From: Chloroflexota bacterium
Lineage (GTDB): Bacteria; Chloroflexota; Chloroflexia; Thermomicrobiales; UBA6265
DNA length: 64,000 nucleotides
Assembly: GCA_023389575.1 (NCBI GenBank)
Contig: JAEWEG010000014.1
Location: forward strand, 23,199 to 87,198
Reading direction: 5' to 3'
A program made the translations under genes and the position numbers. This document shows, piece by piece, positions 17,177 to 25,422 of this stretch; position 1 is the first letter of the stretch; each line of letters begins with the position of its first letter. The notes under the pieces were generated by a model that did not search any database, was not told the DNA's origin, and saw only the letters and a program-made list of their open reading frames with translations.

Positions 17177-18379
17177 TCAGGATTCAGCCTCGAATCCCTG
17201 CGCGGGCGGTTGCGGGTTGCGCAGCGTCTTGTCCTGACGGTATCCGAGCGCATATTCCGCCTGGAGGATCTGGTGAATCTGGCTCGTGCCTTCGTAGATC
17301 ACCGAGCCGCGAGCGTTCCGCATGAATCGCTCGACCGGGTACTCGTTCGAGAACCCATAGGAGCCATGGATCTGGATCGCGTCATCGGCGGCGGCCAGCG
17401 CGGCATCCGTGGCGTACCACTTCGCCAGCGATGTCTCCTTCGTGTTTCGGATGCCCCGGTTCTTGAGCTCGGCCGCCTTGCTCACCAGCAGGCTTGACGC
17501 CTCGTAGCCAGCGACCATCTTGGCGATCATCTGCTGTACGAGCTGGTGCTTGCCGATCGGCTGCCCGAAGGTCTGGCGCTCGTTGGCGTACTTCACCGAG
17601 GCATCGAGCGACGCCCGGATCAGCCCGGTGGCGCCCGCCGCGACCGTGAACCGGCCCTGATCGATGCAGCTCATCGCGATCTTGAATCCCTCGCCCTCTT
17701 CGCCAATGCGGTTCTCGGCGGGAACGCGGACATTGTTGAAGGCGAGTTCGCCGGTATTTCCGGCGCGGACCCCGAGCTTGCCCTTGATCGTGCCGGTCGT
17801 GAAACCCTCCATCCCGCGTTCGAGGACGAAGGCGGTCAGGCCACGATGACCGAGCGAGCGATCGATGCTGGCGAAGACGAGGAAGTGGTCGGCGATGTCC
17901 GCCAGGGAGATCCACATCTTGGAGCCGTTGAGGATGTAGGAGTCACCATCCTTCACGACGGTGGACTCGATGGCTCCCGCGTCGGAACCGGCGGCGGGTT
18001 CGGTCAGGCCGAAGGTGGCGATTTTCTCGCCCTGGGCCTGCGGCACCAGCCAGCGCTGCTTCTGCTCCTCGGACGCCCATTGCAGGAGCGAGAGCGAGTT
18101 GAGGCCGACGTGCACGCTCAGGATGACCCGGAGCGACGTGTCGACGTACTCCAGTTCCTCGCAGGCCAGGGCCAGGCTGATGTAATCGAGCCCGAGCCCT
18201 CCGTACTCTTCGGGAATCGGGAGCCCAAGCAGTCCCATCTCGCCAATCTTGTCGATCAGCGAGCGATCGACCTTTCCTTCCTGGTCCCATTCGCGGATGT
18301 ACGGCGCGACCTCTCGAGCGGCAAACTCGCGGACCATGTCGCGTACCTGGATCTGTTCTTCGGTCAGGTCAAAGTTCAT
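17177..18379 (-). CDS. Acyl-CoA dehydrogenase
   Basis: FAD enzyme that introduces the 2,3 double bond in acyl-CoA and passes electrons to EtfAB. The 400 residues show the N-terminal helical domain (MNFDLTEEQIQVRDMVREFA), the FAD/substrate segment FGLTEPAAGSDAGAIES and the C-terminal IYEGTSQIHQI, in which the Glu is the usual catalytic base. ATG at 18379 is taken as the start; a GTG five codons earlier (18394) is possible. First gene of the leftward catabolic run and downstream of a TATACT box. Short-chain or branched-chain specificity is not resolved. Confidence 0.93.
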   Translation of the reverse strand: MNFDLTEEQIQVRDMVREFAAREVAPYIREWDQEGKVDRSLIDKIGEMGLLGLPIPEEYGGLGLDYISLALACEELEYVDTSLRVILSVHVGLNSLSLLQWASEEQKQRWLVPQAQGEKIATFGLTEPAAGSDAGAIESTVVKDGDSYILNGSKMWISLADIADHFLVFASIDRSLGHRGLTAFVLERGMEGFTTGTIKGKLGVRAGNTGELAFNNVRVPAENRIGEEGEGFKIAMSCIDQGRFTVAAGATGLIRASLDASVKYANERQTFGQPIGKHQLVQQMIAKMVAGYEASSLLVSKAAELKNRGIRNTKETSLAKWYATDAALAAADDAIQIHGSYGFSNEYPVERFMRNARGSVIYEGTSQIHQILQAEYALGYRQDKTLRNPQPPAQGFEAES

Positions 18380-18452
18380 GTGGTTCGCTTGCACTCCATG
18401 TAGGCACGAGTGGGTCGCCCCGCTGTTGGTGGATGACTCACGTAGCTGACCA

Positions 18453-18458
18453 AGTATA
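18453..18458 (-). promoter_or_regulatory. Possible -10 element for the acyl-CoA dehydrogenase operon
   Basis: On the minus strand a TATACT hexamer lies 74 bases before the acyl-CoA dehydrogenase ATG and just after small hairpins (a GAGCGT/ACGCTC stem at 18461-18477 and a GCCCG/CGGGC stem near 18480) that could end the birA transcript. No clear -35 element was found. Confidence 0.45.
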
Positions 18459-18499
18459 CAGAGCGTTCGGGACGCTCCGGCCCGCCCTTTCGGGCATGT

Positions 18500-19249
18500 T
18501 CACCGAGCCTTTCGTGGCCCCCGCGTGAGGTCCCCGGAGACAATGGCGCGGACTCTGCCCGCCCCCTCCTCCAGCAGCAGCCCCCCGTGGTGATCGACGC
18601 CCCGGACGATCCCTTCATGGACGCGATCGCCGTCCTGAACCTGGACCTGCTCGCCCAGGTTGGCGAGCCGCCGTTCCAGGCGATGGAGAATGGCTCGATC
18701 GTCGCCGGCCTCGAAGGCGGCACGAACCGTCTCGAGGCGAACGAAAAGTTCCCTGAGCACGGCCTCGAAGTCAGGCGGCGCTCCCGCCTCGATGGCCAGG
18801 CTCGTGGCGGTCGAGGGCAGGTCGCCGTGGGAGGCCGAGCAATTCAGCCCGATGCCGGTGACCTGTCGATACCCGGTCGTACCTGGCACGACACCGTTGG
18901 TGACGAGGATGCCCGCGACCTTCCGTCCGTCGACCAACACGTCGTTCGGCCACTTCACCTGGCTTCGACGGTCGATGAAGGTGTCGACCGTTTCCGCGAC
19001 GGCCACGCCCCAGGCTAGCGAGAGCAACCCGAGCGACGCCATCGGCCGATCGCTGGCGGTGATGAACGAGAGGAGGATCGACGACCACGGAGCGGCCTGC
19101 CAGTGGCGGCCAGCCCGGCCCTTTCCCTGGGACTGGTACCCGGCGAGGACGACCGTGCCCGGCGTGGCTCCCCGGTTCGCCAGGTGGCGGGCCAGGTCCA
19201 TGGTGCTGGTGACGTCGTCAAGACGAATGAGCGGGCGACCAACCGGCAT
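18500..19249 (-). CDS. birA: Biotin--[acetyl-CoA-carboxylase] ligase, no DNA-binding domain
   Basis: Attaches biotin to carboxylase carrier domains. The 249-residue protein has the biotinyl-AMP loop QGKGRAGRHWQ, the KWPNDVLVDGRKVAGIL motif and a C-terminal SH3-like region. It lacks the N-terminal winged helix of E. coli BirA, so it is a class I ligase without repressor function. ATG at 19249, six bases after the CNNM stop, so it is read with that gene. The next gene downstream is the acyl-CoA dehydrogenase, which seems to have its own promoter. Confidence 0.93.
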   Translation of the reverse strand: MPVGRPLIRLDDVTSTMDLARHLANRGATPGTVVLAGYQSQGKGRAGRHWQAAPWSSILLSFITASDRPMASLGLLSLAWGVAVAETVDTFIDRRSQVKWPNDVLVDGRKVAGILVTNGVVPGTTGYRQVTGIGLNCSASHGDLPSTATSLAIEAGAPPDFEAVLRELFVRLETVRAAFEAGDDRAILHRLERRLANLGEQVQVQDGDRVHEGIVRGVDHHGGLLLEEGAGRVRAIVSGDLTRGPRKAR

Positions 19250-19255
19250 GCGCGC

Positions 19256-20593
19256 TCAGTCGTCCGCTGAATCGCCGGTTTCGGCGTCGTCGGCCGTCTC
19301 GTTGGAGTCGCTCCGGCCCCAGCGAGACGTGCGCTCGGGAGCCTTCTCCACCTCGGGCTCCTCAGGTGGCAGCTTGGTGAGACGTAGGCGGCGAATGCGA
19401 TGGCGCTCCACGGCGAGGATCTCGATCCGAACCCCTTCGGCCTCGAAGGCGTCCCCCTGAATCGGCAGTCGACCAAGGTGCTTGTGGACGAATCCACCGA
19501 GCGTCCCGAAGTCGTCGTCTTCCTCGAAGGTGATCCGGAGCGCGTTCTCCACATCCTCGATCGGCAGGCGGCCGTCGGCCAGGAGCTGGTCCTCGGATGG
19601 CTGGTCGAAGAGCCATTCCTCGGAGTCGTACTCGTCCTGGATCTCGCCGACGATCTCCTCGAGCACGTCCTCGATGGTGACGAGCCCGGCCGTGCCACCG
19701 TACTCGTCGGCGACGATGGCGAGATGGATACGCGACCTCCGCAGCTCGGCGAAGAGGACGTTCAGCCGCTTGGACTCCGGCACGACGAACGCTGGGCGAA
19801 TGAGGTCGAGCAGCGGGATACGATTCGTATTGCCGATCACAAACGGCAGGAGGTCCTTCGCATACAGGACCCCAATGATCCGGTCGATCGACTCCTGGTA
19901 GACGGGAATGCGCGAGTGCCCGGCCTTGACGATGGTGTCGATAAGCTCTCGTGGGTTGACGGTGCGGTCGACCGCGATGATGTCCAACCGGGGCACCATG
20001 ATGTCGCGAACGGTCATCTCCTCCAGGCTGAGGATACCGTCGATCATCTCCCGCTCATCCGGGCCGATGATGGCGTCGTCGCGCTCGAAGCGCCGTGGCC
20101 GGAGTTCTTCCTCCAGCGCCGCCGCGTCCGGCTCGATGGTCTCGCCAGGCAGAATCGAGGTGAATCCCCGGGCCAGTGCCTCGACGGCTCGATCGACCGG
20201 CGTAAGGATGACGGTGACGATGTGGCCGACCTTCAGCACATTGCCGAGGTAGGCATCGCTGGACTTGCTGGCCAGCGCCCTGGGCAACGCCAGACCGAAG
20301 ACGACGAACACGGCCGCGACGATCGCCATGGCAACCCACTTGTTGACGACTTCGCCGAGCTGGCCCGTGGAAAGGATCGCCATGATGACCTGGAGCAGGA
20401 CCATGGTGGCGGCGAGCAGTCGCCTCGGATCCACGAGCGACTGAACGGTTCTGAGCTTCGGGTTGTCCTCATTCCAGATCTGACGCAGGCGGACGGCGCT
20501 GGTAAGGCCGACCGTGGATTGGACAAGCGCGGCGAGACACATGGCCACCATGGCCAGTGTCGCGAAGAGAAGGTGTTGCCAGGCATCGTCCAC
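19256..20593 (-). CDS. CNNM/hemolysin-C-like transporter: DUF21, CBS pair, CorC domain
   Basis: A 445-residue membrane protein. Residues 1-140 carry three to four hydrophobic helices (DUF21/CNNM transmembrane domain). They are followed by an acidic linker, the GPDEREMIDGILSLEEMTVRDIMVPR segment leading into two CBS domains (about 205-330), and a CorC_HlyC domain (about 345-425) with LPIEDVENALRITF. The tail is Glu/Asp-rich. The family includes magnesium/cobalt efflux or homeostasis proteins (CorC, MpfA). Start overlaps nothing; 40 bases lie between it and prs. Confidence 0.87.
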   Translation of the reverse strand: MDDAWQHLLFATLAMVAMCLAALVQSTVGLTSAVRLRQIWNEDNPKLRTVQSLVDPRRLLAATMVLLQVIMAILSTGQLGEVVNKWVAMAIVAAVFVVFGLALPRALASKSSDAYLGNVLKVGHIVTVILTPVDRAVEALARGFTSILPGETIEPDAAALEEELRPRRFERDDAIIGPDEREMIDGILSLEEMTVRDIMVPRLDIIAVDRTVNPRELIDTIVKAGHSRIPVYQESIDRIIGVLYAKDLLPFVIGNTNRIPLLDLIRPAFVVPESKRLNVLFAELRRSRIHLAIVADEYGGTAGLVTIEDVLEEIVGEIQDEYDSEEWLFDQPSEDQLLADGRLPIEDVENALRITFEEDDDFGTLGGFVHKHLGRLPIQGDAFEAEGVRIEILAVERHRIRRLRLTKLPPEEPEVEKAPERTSRWGRSDSNETADDAETGDSADD

Positions 20594-20633
20594 GCGGGGG
20601 TCCCATCTGATCGCGGCGCGAGTTGGTGCGCCT

Positions 20634-21569
20634 TTAGGTGAACAGGGCCGATACGCTCAGGCCCTTGTGTGTCCGCATGATCGCTTCGGCGAGCAACGGC
20701 GCCACGCTGACGACCTCGACGCGACCGTTGGTGACGAGCGGCGGCGGAATCGTATCGGTGACGAAGATTTGGCCGATATTGGACGCGTTGATGAGGTCCA
20801 TGGCGTCGGCGGCGAAGATGCCGTGGGTGGCGGCGACGTGGACCTCGCGGGCGCCACGCTCCTCCAGCAGACGCGCGGCCTGGACGAGGGTGCCACCAGT
20901 TGAAATCATGTCGTCGACGATGACGGCGATCTTGCCATCGACATCGCCGACCATCTCCAGCGTCTCGGTGGCGTCCGGTTTGGGATGCTGTTTGGAGATG
21001 ATGGCCAGCGACCCACCGACGCGAACCCGGAAATCCTCCGCGCGGGCCACGCCTCCGGCATCGGGACTGACGACCACCACATCGTCCTGCACCGCCCGGC
21101 GAAAGGCCCGGGCCAGGAGTGGGGTTGCCCGCAGGTGGTCGACCGGGATATCGAAGAAGCCCTCGATGGCGGGTGCGTGGAGGTCGACGGCGAGGACGCG
21201 GTTGGCGCCGGAGGTGGTAAGGATGTCGGCGACGAGCTTGGCCGAGATCGGTTCACGTCCTGAAGTTTTCTTCTCCTGCTTCGCGTAGCCGTAGTACGGA
21301 ATGACGGCCGTCACGCGCGCCGCGGACGCTCGCTTCAGGGCGTCAAGCACGAGCAGGAGTTCCATGACGTTGTGATCGACGGGATGGGACGTCGGCTGGA
21401 TGATGAAGACATCCGAGCCGCGCACGTTCTCCTCGATCTTGACGCGGGTTTCGCCATTCTTCCACAGGCCAACCTCGGCCCGGCCAAGGCTCACCTCCAG
21501 CTCGCTGGCGATGTCGGCGGCGAGTTCGGGATGCGCGGTTCCGGTGAAGAGTTGAAGCCTGCCGTCCAT
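20634..21569 (-). CDS. prs: Ribose-phosphate pyrophosphokinase
   Basis: Makes PRPP from ribose 5-phosphate and ATP, the shared precursor for purines, pyrimidines, NAD, tryptophan and histidine (the his operon lies 15 kb to the left). The 311-residue class I enzyme shows the catalytic flexible-loop region YGYAKQEKKTSGREPISAK, the ribose-phosphate loop VDDMISTGGT, and VVVSPDAGGVARAE. It lies nine bases after glmU, matching the common bacterial glmU-prs pairing and a single transcript. Confidence 0.96.
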   Translation of the reverse strand: MDGRLQLFTGTAHPELAADIASELEVSLGRAEVGLWKNGETRVKIEENVRGSDVFIIQPTSHPVDHNVMELLLVLDALKRASAARVTAVIPYYGYAKQEKKTSGREPISAKLVADILTTSGANRVLAVDLHAPAIEGFFDIPVDHLRATPLLARAFRRAVQDDVVVVSPDAGGVARAEDFRVRVGGSLAIISKQHPKPDATETLEMVGDVDGKIAVIVDDMISTGGTLVQAARLLEERGAREVHVAATHGIFAADAMDLINASNIGQIFVTDTIPPPLVTNGRVEVVSVAPLLAEAIMRTHKGLSVSALFT

Positions 21570-21578
21570 ATGTGTCCC

Positions 21579-23033
21579 CTACTCCTCGCTGCCAGCGGCC
21601 GCCGCTTTCCGGCGGTTGCCAATGGGGCGGGCTGGCACACCCACGACCGTTGCCCCTGGTTCGACATCGCGGTTGACGACGGACCCGGCGCCCGTTCGTG
21701 CCCGGTCGCCGACGGTGACCGGGGCGATCAGCACCGAATCGCTTCCGATGAACGCATTGTCGCCGATGTTGGTCGGATGCTTGGCGGTTCCGTCGTAATT
21801 CGCGGTGATTGTGCCAGCGCCGATGTTGGTGTGCTCGCCAATGGTGGTGTCGCCGATATAGGAGAAGTGGGCGACGTGGGAGCCATCTCCGACAGCGGAG
21901 TTCTTGAGCTCGGCAGAGGTGCCGACGTGGACGTTAGGCCCGATGCGGGTGTTCACCCGAAGGTGGGCATACGGGCCGACCCGGGTGCCCTCGCCGACCG
22001 AGGAGCCGGTGACCGTGGATGACCGCAGCTCGACCTTGTCGGCGATGACGGCGTCGTGCAGCACGGCGTGCGGCCCGATCTGGCAGCCCGATCCGATGAT
22101 GGTTTTGCCCGTGATGACCGAGAACGGGAGAATGGTGGTATCCGAGCCAATTTCCACGGTGTCGTCAATGAAGATAGTGTCCGCGCCGATGAGCGAGACG
22201 CCCGCCTTCAGGAACCGCTGCCGCACATGGCGGCGAACGATCTCGTCGGCCGCGGCCTGCTGGCTCCGGTCGTTGATGCCGTGAGCGACTTCCTCGCCGG
22301 CCTGGACCGTCGCGATCGGCCAGGGATCACCTTCGCGCATGCCGTCGATGGCGACCTCGAGGATATCCGTCAGCAGGTATTCGTTGCCCGCGTCGGCGCT
22401 CCTCTGGATCCGGGCAAGGGCGTCCTTCGCCCAGGCGGCGTCGAGCACCATGATGCCGCTGTTGATTTCGCAGCTGCCCTGTCGCCTGGCGGGATCGTCG
22501 TTCTTGAGTTCGACGATGCGGCGGGCGTTGTGGTGCTCGTCGCGCTCGATGCGGCCGTAGCTCTGGGCATCGGGTACGACACAGGTCAGGATGGTGACCC
22601 TGGCGCCGGATTCGGTGGCATGTTCGACGAGCTTGCGGACAGCTTCGCCGGTGAGCAACGGACTATCGCCGAGCAGGGACACGAGCCAGGTGGTGGGCCG
22701 CAACTGCTCCAGAGCGGTACGGACCGCGCCCGCGGTGCCGTCGGCCACCTGCTGAACAACGGTTTCGAACTGGCCTTCCATGCCCAGGCGGGATGGCAGG
22801 TCAACGAGTTCAGGGCTGACCACCGTGACGATCTGCGCGGGCTGGATGGCCAGGCCCGCGCGGATGACGCGCTCGACGATCGGCGTTCCCGCGACCGGGT
22901 GGAGATGCTTGGGGGTGGCCGACTTCATCCGGGTGCCGTGGCCCGCCGCGAGGACGGCAACGGCCACGTTCGCGCCCAGGGCAGTGGAGGTGGTTGGTTC
23001 CGTGGTCACTCGAACAGTCTCTTCCCCGCTCAT
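21579..23033 (-). CDS. glmU: Bifunctional N-acetylglucosamine-1-phosphate uridyltransferase / glucosamine-1-phosphate acetyltransferase
   Basis: Produces UDP-GlcNAc for peptidoglycan. The N-terminal pyrophosphorylase domain has VLAAGHGTRMKSATPKHLH. The C-terminal left-handed beta-helix acetyltransferase has repeated hexapeptides and the NIGAGTITANYDG signature. The ATG at 23033 gives 484 residues, close to the usual 450-480. A far longer reading back to 23579 would run through the tRNA gene and is rejected. A short disordered stretch (SGEETVRVTTEPTTST) precedes the catalytic domain. The ribosome site is weak. Followed by prs. Confidence 0.94.
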   Translation of the reverse strand: MSGEETVRVTTEPTTSTALGANVAVAVLAAGHGTRMKSATPKHLHPVAGTPIVERVIRAGLAIQPAQIVTVVSPELVDLPSRLGMEGQFETVVQQVADGTAGAVRTALEQLRPTTWLVSLLGDSPLLTGEAVRKLVEHATESGARVTILTCVVPDAQSYGRIERDEHHNARRIVELKNDDPARRQGSCEINSGIMVLDAAWAKDALARIQRSADAGNEYLLTDILEVAIDGMREGDPWPIATVQAGEEVAHGINDRSQQAAADEIVRRHVRQRFLKAGVSLIGADTIFIDDTVEIGSDTTILPFSVITGKTIIGSGCQIGPHAVLHDAVIADKVELRSSTVTGSSVGEGTRVGPYAHLRVNTRIGPNVHVGTSAELKNSAVGDGSHVAHFSYIGDTTIGEHTNIGAGTITANYDGTAKHPTNIGDNAFIGSDSVLIAPVTVGDRARTGAGSVVNRDVEPGATVVGVPARPIGNRRKAAAAGSEE

Positions 23034-23139
23034 GGAAATCGTAAGTGGAACGCTGGTCAGGACCTTCGATTGGGCACGGGTTGCCCGCGTTCCATCTCCG
23101 ATCCAGGTTAATGCTCTGCTGGCTGAATGAGGAATGGCT

Positions 23140-23213
23140 GGCTCGCGGGCCAGGATTCGAACCTGGAACAAAGGCTCCAAAGGCCCTTGTGATACCTTTT
23201 CACCACCCGCGAA
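23140..23213 (-). tRNA. tRNA-Gln (anticodon UUG)
   Basis: On the minus strand a 74-base cloverleaf includes an encoded CCA. The acceptor stem is TCGCGGG paired with CCCGCGA; the D stem is GTGA/TCAC with a 7-base loop; the anticodon loop CTTTGGA carries TTG at positions 34-36; the T arm is CCAGG TTCGAAT CCTGG. The variable region is four bases. All stems are Watson-Crick apart from one G-U in the anticodon stem. A solitary tRNA, 106 bases before glmU on the same strand. Confidence 0.93.
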
Positions 23214-23226
23214 TGTGGCCGAATAA

Positions 23227-23256
23227 AGTGTAGATGCTTCGCTGATTCCCTGCCAG
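23227..23256 (-). promoter_or_regulatory. Probable promoter of tRNA-Gln
   Basis: Minus-strand CTGGCA (23251-23256) and TACACT (23227-23232) are separated by 18 bases; the tRNA 5' end begins 13 bases downstream of the -10 box. Spacing and position fit a sigma-70-type promoter; the boxes each match consensus at four or five positions. Confidence 0.55.
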
Positions 23257-23681
23257 ACCAGCCCGGCAGCCCGGTCGTGGTCTTCCAGAGACGTTCCACC
23301 GCGCGTCTCGACTCCGCTGGGACAAAGTCCAGAAGGTCGCAAAGGCCCCTTCGGTAAGGTTTCGGGGAGTGTGTAAAACGGCCGACAAAAATCCATTAAT
23401 CCATTAATTGCTGCTCGTGGGGCGATTCGGGCCGGAACGACGGGGATTCCCAGGACGGAATAAATGTGCGGCGGCGAATTAATGTTGGCGCACGAATGAT
23501 GTTGTCGTGCTTCGGAGCGATGCGATGCGCGAAAACGTCCACCCAGTGAACGAATCGAACGGGGCAATGTCCGCCACATCGTTCAATATGGCGTCGCGCC
23601 CGCTTCGTGTGTACGAGTCGCGGGGCAAATGATGTACGCTCAGGTGCGAAGTCTATGGCTGCGTGGCGGGGGTACGAAATC
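23257..23681. other. Gene-poor intergenic region between tRNA-Gln and nrtR
   Basis: About 425 bases between divergent genes without a convincing reading frame. It contains an AT-rich patch near 23395-23410 with two ATTAAT copies, but no clear promoter pair for the downstream regulator. An operator for the NrtR-like protein would be expected here, but I cannot point to a strong palindrome. Confidence 0.5.
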
Positions 23682-24401
23682 ATGGAGCGGGAACCGCGAC
23701 AGGACAATCAGGGTGACCAGGCGCCGCCACGGTTAACGATCATCGCGGTTCCCTTCCGGCTGCGCAATTTCCGGCTGGAGGCGGGACACCGCGCCAACAC
23801 GAGGTTCGGCACCACGCTCATCACTGGCCAGCCGGAAGGCGACGAATCGCTGGACGCCACGGCGACCCGGATCATCCAGCAGTGGATCGGCGCTCCCCCG
23901 CAGTACATCGAACAGCTCTACACGCTGAGCACGGACCGTAATGGGCGGAAGGAAGTGGCGGTCAGTTATGTCGCCCTCTTCCGGCAGGACGCCGATCACG
24001 AGGACGCGGACGACCGCACGTACTGGAGCCCGGTGGACGAGCTGAAGATCAATGACGAGATCCACCGGATGGTGTTCGACTACGCCCTGGTGCGCCTGCG
24101 GGCGAAGCTGGGGTACACGAACATCGGGTTCCACCTGTTGCCCGAGGAATTCACGCTCTCGGAACTCCAGCAAACGTACGAGACCGTGCTCGGCCACCCG
24201 GTGGACAAGCGGAATTTCCGGCGGCGAATGACCGCCTCCGGTACACTCACGAATACGTACAAGATGCGCCGCGATGTCAGTCACCGCCCGGCCGCGTTGT
24301 ACAAATTCGCCGCGCAGGACGATCACGCCGCCTACCTTACGCCTTCCTGGGCGGCCGCGACCCTTTCACACCGGCAGGACACCAACCAGGACGCTGACTA
24401 G
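23682..24401 (+). CDS. nrtR: NrtR-type transcriptional regulator (degenerate NUDIX plus winged helix)
   Basis: A 239-residue protein. The N-terminal half is NUDIX-like: a Gx5E start (GQPEGDE) and the R of the NUDIX box survive, but the catalytic REUxEE glutamates are replaced (RIIQQW), so it should bind rather than hydrolyse an ADP-ribose-like ligand. The C-terminal winged helix contains LLPEEFTLSELQQTYETVLG and DKRNFRRRM, hallmark NrtR segments. In known cases NrtR represses NAD synthesis and salvage genes and is released by ADP-ribose. It lies 21 bases before NAD kinase. ATG at 23682 is chosen because of the GGGGG site; ATGs at 23607 and 23655 are in frame. Confidence 0.85.
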   Translation: MEREPRQDNQGDQAPPRLTIIAVPFRLRNFRLEAGHRANTRFGTTLITGQPEGDESLDATATRIIQQWIGAPPQYIEQLYTLSTDRNGRKEVAVSYVALFRQDADHEDADDRTYWSPVDELKINDEIHRMVFDYALVRLRAKLGYTNIGFHLLPEEFTLSELQQTYETVLGHPVDKRNFRRRMTASGTLTNTYKMRRDVSHRPAALYKFAAQDDHAAYLTPSWAAATLSHRQDTNQDAD

Positions 24402-24422
24402 CAGCTTCGAGGAGATATTCCC

Positions 24423-25265
24423 TTGTCCAGGCATTACGGCATTGTGGCGGCATTCAGCAAACCCGAGGCGAAGACCCTGGGAGACGAGATTTCCGCCTGG
24501 CTGGTGGAACAGGGCCACGCGGTGGTGACCGAAGCCGAGTTGAACGCGAACGGCACGGCCGGGGTGGAAGCCGTGGTGGTGCTCGGTGGTGACGGTCTCA
24601 TGATGCGGGCGGCGAACGTCTATCCAGACGTTCCGCTGCTGGGTATCAATTTCGGCAAGGTCGGATTCCTGGCGCTGGTGGAACAGCAGGACTGGCGACA
24701 GGCGATGGAAAACCTGATCGGCGGGAACTTCTCCCTGGAAACCAGTTCGACGCTGGAGGCGACCCTGATCCGGCGCGCGGATTCCCACGACGAAGGCTGG
24801 GCGATCAACGACGTTGTGATCCGCGGCGGAAACCGGATGCTGGACATAGAGGTGTACATTGACGGGCATTTCGTGAACACCTACCCCGGGGACGGCATGA
24901 TCGTCTCCACTGCGCGAGGCAGCACGGCCTACTGCATGGCGGCGGGCGGCCCTATCCTGACCGCCGGTGTGCAGGGCTACGCCATCGTTCCGATTTCCTG
25001 CCACTCCCCGATCCGAACACCGATGGTGGTGTCCGAGGCCGCGACGATCGAACTGGTGTCCGCCAACGACCACGAAGGTTCCGTGATCCTCGATGGGCGA
25101 ACCAAGACCGACCTGATGCAGGGTGACGTGATCAGGATCAGGCGGGGCGTGCATACGTTCCAACTGGTGACGTTCGGCAACACCAACTTCTACGACGCGA
25201 TCCGGGAGAAGTTCAACTTCCAGATCCGGCCGGACGCGGTGCCGACCCGGCCTTCCAGGACTTAG
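24423..25265 (+). CDS. nadK: NAD kinase (TTG start)
   Basis: Phosphorylates NAD to NADP. The 280 residues contain the GGDG ATP-binding motif (VVLGGDGLMM), LGINFGKVGFLA, the NAD-site INDVVIRGG (Asp where many homologues have Glu) and STARGSTAY in place of the usual TPTGSTAY. Translation appears to begin at TTG: GAGGAG lies 8 bases upstream and no in-frame ATG precedes the conserved start. Pairing with an NrtR-type regulator suggests control by NAD-metabolite level. Confidence 0.93.
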   Translation: MSRHYGIVAAFSKPEAKTLGDEISAWLVEQGHAVVTEAELNANGTAGVEAVVVLGGDGLMMRAANVYPDVPLLGINFGKVGFLALVEQQDWRQAMENLIGGNFSLETSSTLEATLIRRADSHDEGWAINDVVIRGGNRMLDIEVYIDGHFVNTYPGDGMIVSTARGSTAYCMAAGGPILTAGVQGYAIVPISCHSPIRTPMVVSEAATIELVSANDHEGSVILDGRTKTDLMQGDVIRIRRGVHTFQLVTFGNTNFYDAIREKFNFQIRPDAVPTRPSRT

Positions 25266-25358
25266 CGACCAGCGTTCCGGGATTCGCACAAAGCGGACAA
25301 CCGGTGATCGAGCCGGTTGCATGATGGTTGAAACCACGCCATGCCACCGTTCTTTCCA

Positions 25359-25379
25359 GGGCCGGCACAAGGCCGGCCC
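25359..25379. repeat. REP-like GC-rich hairpin in intergenic DNA
   Basis: Eight-base arms GGGCCGGC / GCCGGCCC with a five-base loop, between the convergent nadK and the zinc-ribbon gene. It may act as a terminator. Its form and the following CCTACG recall short GC-rich palindromes that recur in intergenic DNA of many Chloroflexota; repetition was not tested here. Confidence 0.5.
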
Positions 25380-25422
25380 CTACGAAAGATCGTTCCGGTA
25401 CAGGATGCACCGTCCTCTGATA

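Noticed and set aside
19400..20641. 413-codon plus-strand frame
   Set aside because: Antisense to the CNNM/CBS gene; composition shadow with no recognisable domain.
23034..23579. N-terminal extension of glmU upstream of 23033
   Set aside because: It would translate through the tRNA-Gln gene and its promoter and has no GlmU similarity.
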